From NCBI GenBank assembly GCA_035937135.1, contig DASYVL010000040.1, positions 1 through 64,000 of the forward strand: a stretch of 64,000 bases of DNA. The letters run 5' to 3'. The notes below the pieces were generated by a model, which worked only from the letters and a program-made list of their open reading frames with translations, searched no databases and was not told where the DNA came from. The translations under genes and the position numbers were made by a program. Below are positions 60,586-64,000 of this stretch, one piece after another (position 1 is the first letter of the stretch; the number at the start of each line of letters is the position of its first letter). The DNA is from Terriglobales bacterium (GTDB taxonomy: Bacteria; Acidobacteriota; Terriglobia; Terriglobales; Acidobacteriaceae).

Positions 60586-62424
60586 ATGCGCCAGCTAGGC
60601 CGCCTGCTGCGCTACGCAAGACCGTACTGGCTGTACCTGGGGGCCTCGGTGGTCCTGATGGCGCTGGTGGGCGCGCTGGACGCCTTTCGGCTGCTGCTGA
60701 TCGGGCCCATGCTCGACCGGGTGCTGAACCCTCCTTCCGGGTCGGAGAACATCGTGCTGTTCAAGGTTCCCGGCGGGGGGGCAGCCATCTACTTGCAGCA
60801 ATTCGTTCCCTCGCATTTTCACAACGCCTGGACGGTGGTTGCCTTCGCTCTGGTGGCCTCGACGGCTCTCAAGGGCGTTTGCGATTACCTGGGCACCTAT
60901 CTGGTGAACTACGCGGGGTTCGGACTGATCACCGACCTGCGGAACCACATCTACGATGCGGTCCTGAAGCGCTCGGTGGCGTTCTTTCAGAAGCACACGA
61001 CGGGCACGCTGCTCTCGACCATCATCAACGACATCGAGAAGGTACAGTTCGCCATGTCCACGGTGTTGGGGGAATTCCTGCAGCAGTTCTTCATCCTGCT
61101 GTTTACCGCCGGGGTGGTGGTTCTGCTGGGGCGGCGGCTGGCCTGGGTGCTGCTGTTGTTCATCCCGTTCATTTTCCTTTCGGCGCTACGCATCGGGAGG
61201 CGGGTGCGCACGACCACGCGCCGGGGACAGGACAAGCTGGCGGACGTTCAGAACATCCTGCATGAGACCATCACCGGCAACCGCATCGTGAAGGCGTTCA
61301 GCACGGAGCTTTGGGAGAGCCTGCGCTTCCGCGGGGCGGCGAGGAAACTGTTTCGGGCGAACCTCCGCTCCGTGCTGGCGTTCGCGCTGACCGGCCCGGT
61401 GATGGACCTGGTGGGCGCGGTGGCCATCGCCCTGCTGCTGCTGCTGGGCCGTGATCACATCAAGACGGGGTACTTCTCCGCCGGCATCTTCGTGGCGTTC
61501 ATCGTGGCCGTGTTCAAGCTCTACGACCCGGTGCGCAAATTCGCCATCTATAACAACAACTTCCAGCAGGCCCTGGGCGCTTCGGCGGCCATCTTCCAAT
61601 TCCTCGATGAAGAGGACGAAGTCCGGGAAAAGCCCGGCGCGGCCAGGCTGCCAGCGTTCCGCCAGGCGGTGCGCTTCGAGAATGTGGGCTTCTCCTACGG
61701 AGGCAATGGCGACGAACGAGGTATCCTGCGGGACGTCACCTTGGAGGTGCAGCGCGGGGAGGTGGTGGCCATCGTGGGCTCGAGCGGCGCGGGCAAGAGC
61801 ACGCTGGTGCACCTGATCCCGCGCTTCTTCGACGTCTCGAGCGGCAGCCTGAAGCTGGACGGCCACGATGTGCGCGAGGTCACGCTGGCCTCGCTGCGGG
61901 CGCAGGTGGGCATCGTCACCCAGGAGACCATCCTGTTCAACGACACGGTGCGCAATAACATCGCTTACGGGCAGCCGCATGTCGCGCTGGCGCAAGTGGA
62001 AGCCGCGGCGCGGGCGGCGCTGGCCCATGACTTCATCTCCTCTCTGCCCGAGGGCTATGACACGGTGATCGGCGAGCGCGGGCTGCGCCTCTCCGGAGGC
62101 GAGCGCCAGCGCATCGCCATTGCCCGGGCGCTGCTGAAGAACGCTCCCATCCTGATCCTGGACGAGGCCACCTCGGCCCTGGACTCGGAGTCGGAGGCGC
62201 TGGTGCAGCCCGCCCTCGGCAACCTGATGCAGGGGCGCACGGTGTTGGTGATCGCCCACCGGCTCTCCACCGTGCGCCGCGCGGACCGCATCGTGGTGCT
62301 GGAGAATGGGACCATCACCGATGTCGGAACGCACGACGACTTGATGGGGCGCGACGGCGCCTACCGCCGCCTCTATGACTTGCAGTTCGTGGACGCCGAC
62401 GCTCCCAAGGTGGCCGCCCCATGA
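60586..62424 (+). CDS. MsbA-like ABC exporter
   Basis: 612 residues with a six-helix transmembrane domain (about 1-330) fused to one ATPase domain (about 345-612). ATPase motifs: Walker A GSSGAGKST, Q-loop region VGIVTQETILFNDTV, signature LSGGERQR, Walker B LILDEATSALD and H-loop AHRLST. Such half-transporters form homodimers that flip lipids, e.g. lipid A core in E. coli; proximity to lpt genes supports LPS-related export, but drug or other lipid export cannot be excluded. Overlaps yicC by 4 bp. Confidence 0.9.
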   Translation: MRQLGRLLRYARPYWLYLGASVVLMALVGALDAFRLLLIGPMLDRVLNPPSGSENIVLFKVPGGGAAIYLQQFVPSHFHNAWTVVAFALVASTALKGVCDYLGTYLVNYAGFGLITDLRNHIYDAVLKRSVAFFQKHTTGTLLSTIINDIEKVQFAMSTVLGEFLQQFFILLFTAGVVVLLGRRLAWVLLLFIPFIFLSALRIGRRVRTTTRRGQDKLADVQNILHETITGNRIVKAFSTELWESLRFRGAARKLFRANLRSVLAFALTGPVMDLVGAVAIALLLLLGRDHIKTGYFSAGIFVAFIVAVFKLYDPVRKFAIYNNNFQQALGASAAIFQFLDEEDEVREKPGAARLPAFRQAVRFENVGFSYGGNGDERGILRDVTLEVQRGEVVAIVGSSGAGKSTLVHLIPRFFDVSSGSLKLDGHDVREVTLASLRAQVGIVTQETILFNDTVRNNIAYGQPHVALAQVEAAARAALAHDFISSLPEGYDTVIGERGLRLSGGERQRIAIARALLKNAPILILDEATSALDSESEALVQPALGNLMQGRTVLVIAHRLSTVRRADRIVVLENGTITDVGTHDDLMGRDGAYRRLYDLQFVDADAPKVAAP

Positions 62425-63314
62425 AGACTCCCATCCGCTCCATGACCGGATACGCGCAGGTGAAGAGCGCGGCGGGCGAGCCCGGCGGCTTCACGCTCTC
62501 GCTGAAGTCGGTGAACCATCGCTTCCTGGACCTGCATCTGCGGCTGCCGGCGGAGTGCGACGCTTTGGAGATGAAGCTGCGGCGCGCGCTCAAGGAACGG
62601 CTCATGCGCGGACATGTGGAGCTGACGCTTTCTCTGGAGCGGGGCGGCGCCGCCCCGCTGAGCGTCAACAAAGAGTTCGTCGGCGCCTACATCAACGCCT
62701 ACCAGATTGCGGCCATGCAGTTCGACGTCAAGGCTGAGCCGGACCTGAACGCCATCCTGAAGCTGCCGGGAGCGCTGACGGCGGCTCCGGCGGTGGCCGA
62801 CGACAACTTCGGATCCGCGGTGCTGGCCGCGCTAGCGGAGGCCGTGGCGCAGCTCAACCAGATGCGCGAGGCCGAAGGCAAGGAGATTGCGCGCGATCTG
62901 CGCGAACGCGCCGAGCGGCTGAGCGAAGCCGTGGCGCAGGTGGAGAAGCTGCGGGCGGCGGTGACCCCTGCCTACATGAAGAAGATCGAGTCGCGCATGC
63001 AGGAGCTGTTGGGAGCGAAGGTGGAGCACGACCGTCTGCTGCAGGAGGCGGCGCTGTTGGCCGAGCGCAGCGACGTGGAAGAAGAGATCGTGCGCTTGCG
63101 CGCCCACCTGCGACACTTCCTGGGGCTGCTCGACTCGGGCGGCGAGGCCGGCAAGAAGCTGGACTTTCTGCTGCAGGAGATGAACCGCGAGGCCAACACG
63201 CTTTCCGCCAAGACCAGCGGCCTAGCGGGCGAGGGGCTGCTGATCACGGAGCTGGGCCTGGCCATGAAGGCGGAGATCGAAAAACTGCGCGAGCAGGTGC
63301 AGAACGTCGAATGA
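62421..63314 (+). CDS. yicC: YicC-family RNA endoribonuclease
   Basis: 297 residues. N-terminal YicC domain (IRSMTGYAQV start and NHRFLDLHLRLP) and C-terminal DUF1732 part with EANTLSAKTS. YicC acts as an endoribonuclease and helps degrade small RNAs such as RyhB in E. coli. The family pairing with gmk is standard. The ATG overlaps the stop of the exporter, and its own stop overlaps gmk (ATGA). Confidence 0.93.
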   Translation: MKTPIRSMTGYAQVKSAAGEPGGFTLSLKSVNHRFLDLHLRLPAECDALEMKLRRALKERLMRGHVELTLSLERGGAAPLSVNKEFVGAYINAYQIAAMQFDVKAEPDLNAILKLPGALTAAPAVADDNFGSAVLAALAEAVAQLNQMREAEGKEIARDLRERAERLSEAVAQVEKLRAAVTPAYMKKIESRMQELLGAKVEHDRLLQEAALLAERSDVEEEIVRLRAHLRHFLGLLDSGGEAGKKLDFLLQEMNREANTLSAKTSGLAGEGLLITELGLAMKAEIEKLREQVQNVE

Positions 63315-64000
63315 AGCCCACGGTGTTCATCATCTCGGCGCCCTCGGGATCGGGCAAGACGACGCTGGCCAACCTGCTGCGCGAGCAGGTGCCGGGACTG
63401 CTGTTCTCGGTCTCCTACACCACGCGCAAGCAGCGGGGGAACGAGCAGGACGGGCGCGAGTACTACTTCGTGGCGCGCGAGGAGTTCGAGAAGATGCTGG
63501 CCGAGGACGAATTCCTGGAGCACGCCGAGGTGCATGGAAACTTCTACGGCACGCCGCGACGCTTCCTGCGCGAGGCGGAGGAGCGCGGCCAGGACCTGCT
63601 GCTGGACATCGACGTGCAGGGCGAGGAGCAGATCAAGGCGAAGCTGCCGCAGGCCGTGGCCGTTTTCGTGCTGCCTCCGTCCAAGCAAGTGCTGGAGAAG
63701 CGGCTGCGCGACCGGAGCTACGCAGAGAAGATGCTGGAGGCTACCTTGCAGAGACGGCTGCTGGCCGCGGCGCGCGAGGTTGAGAAATACCCCAACTACG
63801 ACTATATTCTGGTGAACGACCATCTGGACCGATCCATCGAGCAGTTGAAGGCCATCGTGCTGAGCGAGCGCATGCGGCGCTCGGGCCGGGAGCTTTCCGC
63901 CGAGGATCAGCGGACGGTCGCCATCGCAGAGGAATGCCGCCAGGAGAGGATGAGCAAGCAATTGCAACCCATCCTGGCATCCTTCGCTCTCTCCGCCGCA
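63311..64000 (+). CDS. gmk: Guanylate kinase, 3' end beyond the window
   Basis: Phosphorylates GMP to GDP. The first 230 codons are visible with no stop. P-loop APSGSGKTTL (about 10-19), SVSYTTRKQRGNEQDGREYYF for GMP binding and LLDIDVQGEEQIK are present. Typical enzymes are 190-210 residues, so the C terminus is already extended (ERMSKQLQPILAS). In the usual cluster rpoZ often follows but lies outside the window. Confidence 0.95.
   Translation, partial: MKPTVFIISAPSGSGKTTLANLLREQVPGLLFSVSYTTRKQRGNEQDGREYYFVAREEFEKMLAEDEFLEHAEVHGNFYGTPRRFLREAEERGQDLLLDIDVQGEEQIKAKLPQAVAVFVLPPSKQVLEKRLRDRSYAEKMLEATLQRRLLAAAREVEKYPNYDYILVNDHLDRSIEQLKAIVLSERMRRSGRELSAEDQRTVAIAEECRQERMSKQLQPILASFALSAA

Overview
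The window is a GC-rich chromosomal segment of a diderm bacterium, most likely an Acidobacteriota (class Terriglobia-like) genome. This is inference. It rests on lineage-typical small proteins (31802-32406 and 49220-49420), a lipopolysaccharide export locus, Zn-type ribosomal proteins, and dense families of interspersed hairpin and 'CTTCG...CAGGATGACA' spacer repeats. No rRNA, tRNA, CRISPR array, transposase or prophage gene is visible.

Region 1 (1-16.7 kb) is one uninterrupted plus-strand translation superoperon: the end of tuf, then the S10, spc and alpha clusters (rpsJ, rplCDWB, rpsS, rplV, rpsC, rplP, rpmC, rpsQ, rplNXE, rpsZ, rpsH, rplFR, rpsE, rpmD, rplO, secY, adk, map, infA, rpmJ, rpsMKD, rpoA, rplQ). 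Region 2 (16.8-21.6 kb) holds a secreted TPR protein, an MFS transporter, a VanZ-like protein whose start codon is unclear, and guaB on the minus strand.

Region 3 (21.7-28.1 kb) is the rimP-nusA-infB-ylxP(DUF503)-rbfA operon, with a readable sigma70 promoter and a terminator-like leader hairpin. Region 4 (28.4-49.5 kb) is accessory: a GT83-type glycosyltransferase, a double GNAT protein, small membrane proteins, a minus-strand peptide-utilisation group (M24 peptidase, POT transporter, OPT transporter) with YggU and YggS homologues, comF plus an HNH nuclease, an S9 peptidase, a cold-shock gene behind a possible structured RNA, a GltD-like oxidoreductase, paired DUF507 genes and a small Zn-finger-like protein. 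Most repeats lie here. Region 5 (49.7-64 kb) holds recJ, then the envelope locus lptC/A-lptB-rpoN-hpf, an ankyrin protein, a membrane protein, rapZ, an MsbA-like exporter, yicC and gmk (cut by the window end).

The most unusual signal is in the spacers. At many gene boundaries there are short tandem arrays with a strict 7-bp period (sometimes 8 or 9), in several unrelated sequence families: ACTGAGA/ACCGAGA, AGTTTCA, AGCTAGA, AGATTGC, AAAATGC and GGGAAAA, plus octamers GGTCATTG-like and CACGGAGA. They often touch the stop codon of one gene or the start codon of the next. In the ribosomal superoperon they stand where a Shine-Dalgarno sequence is expected. Two are inverted pairs that can fold into long hairpins, and one spacer-type cassette sits in frame inside rimP.
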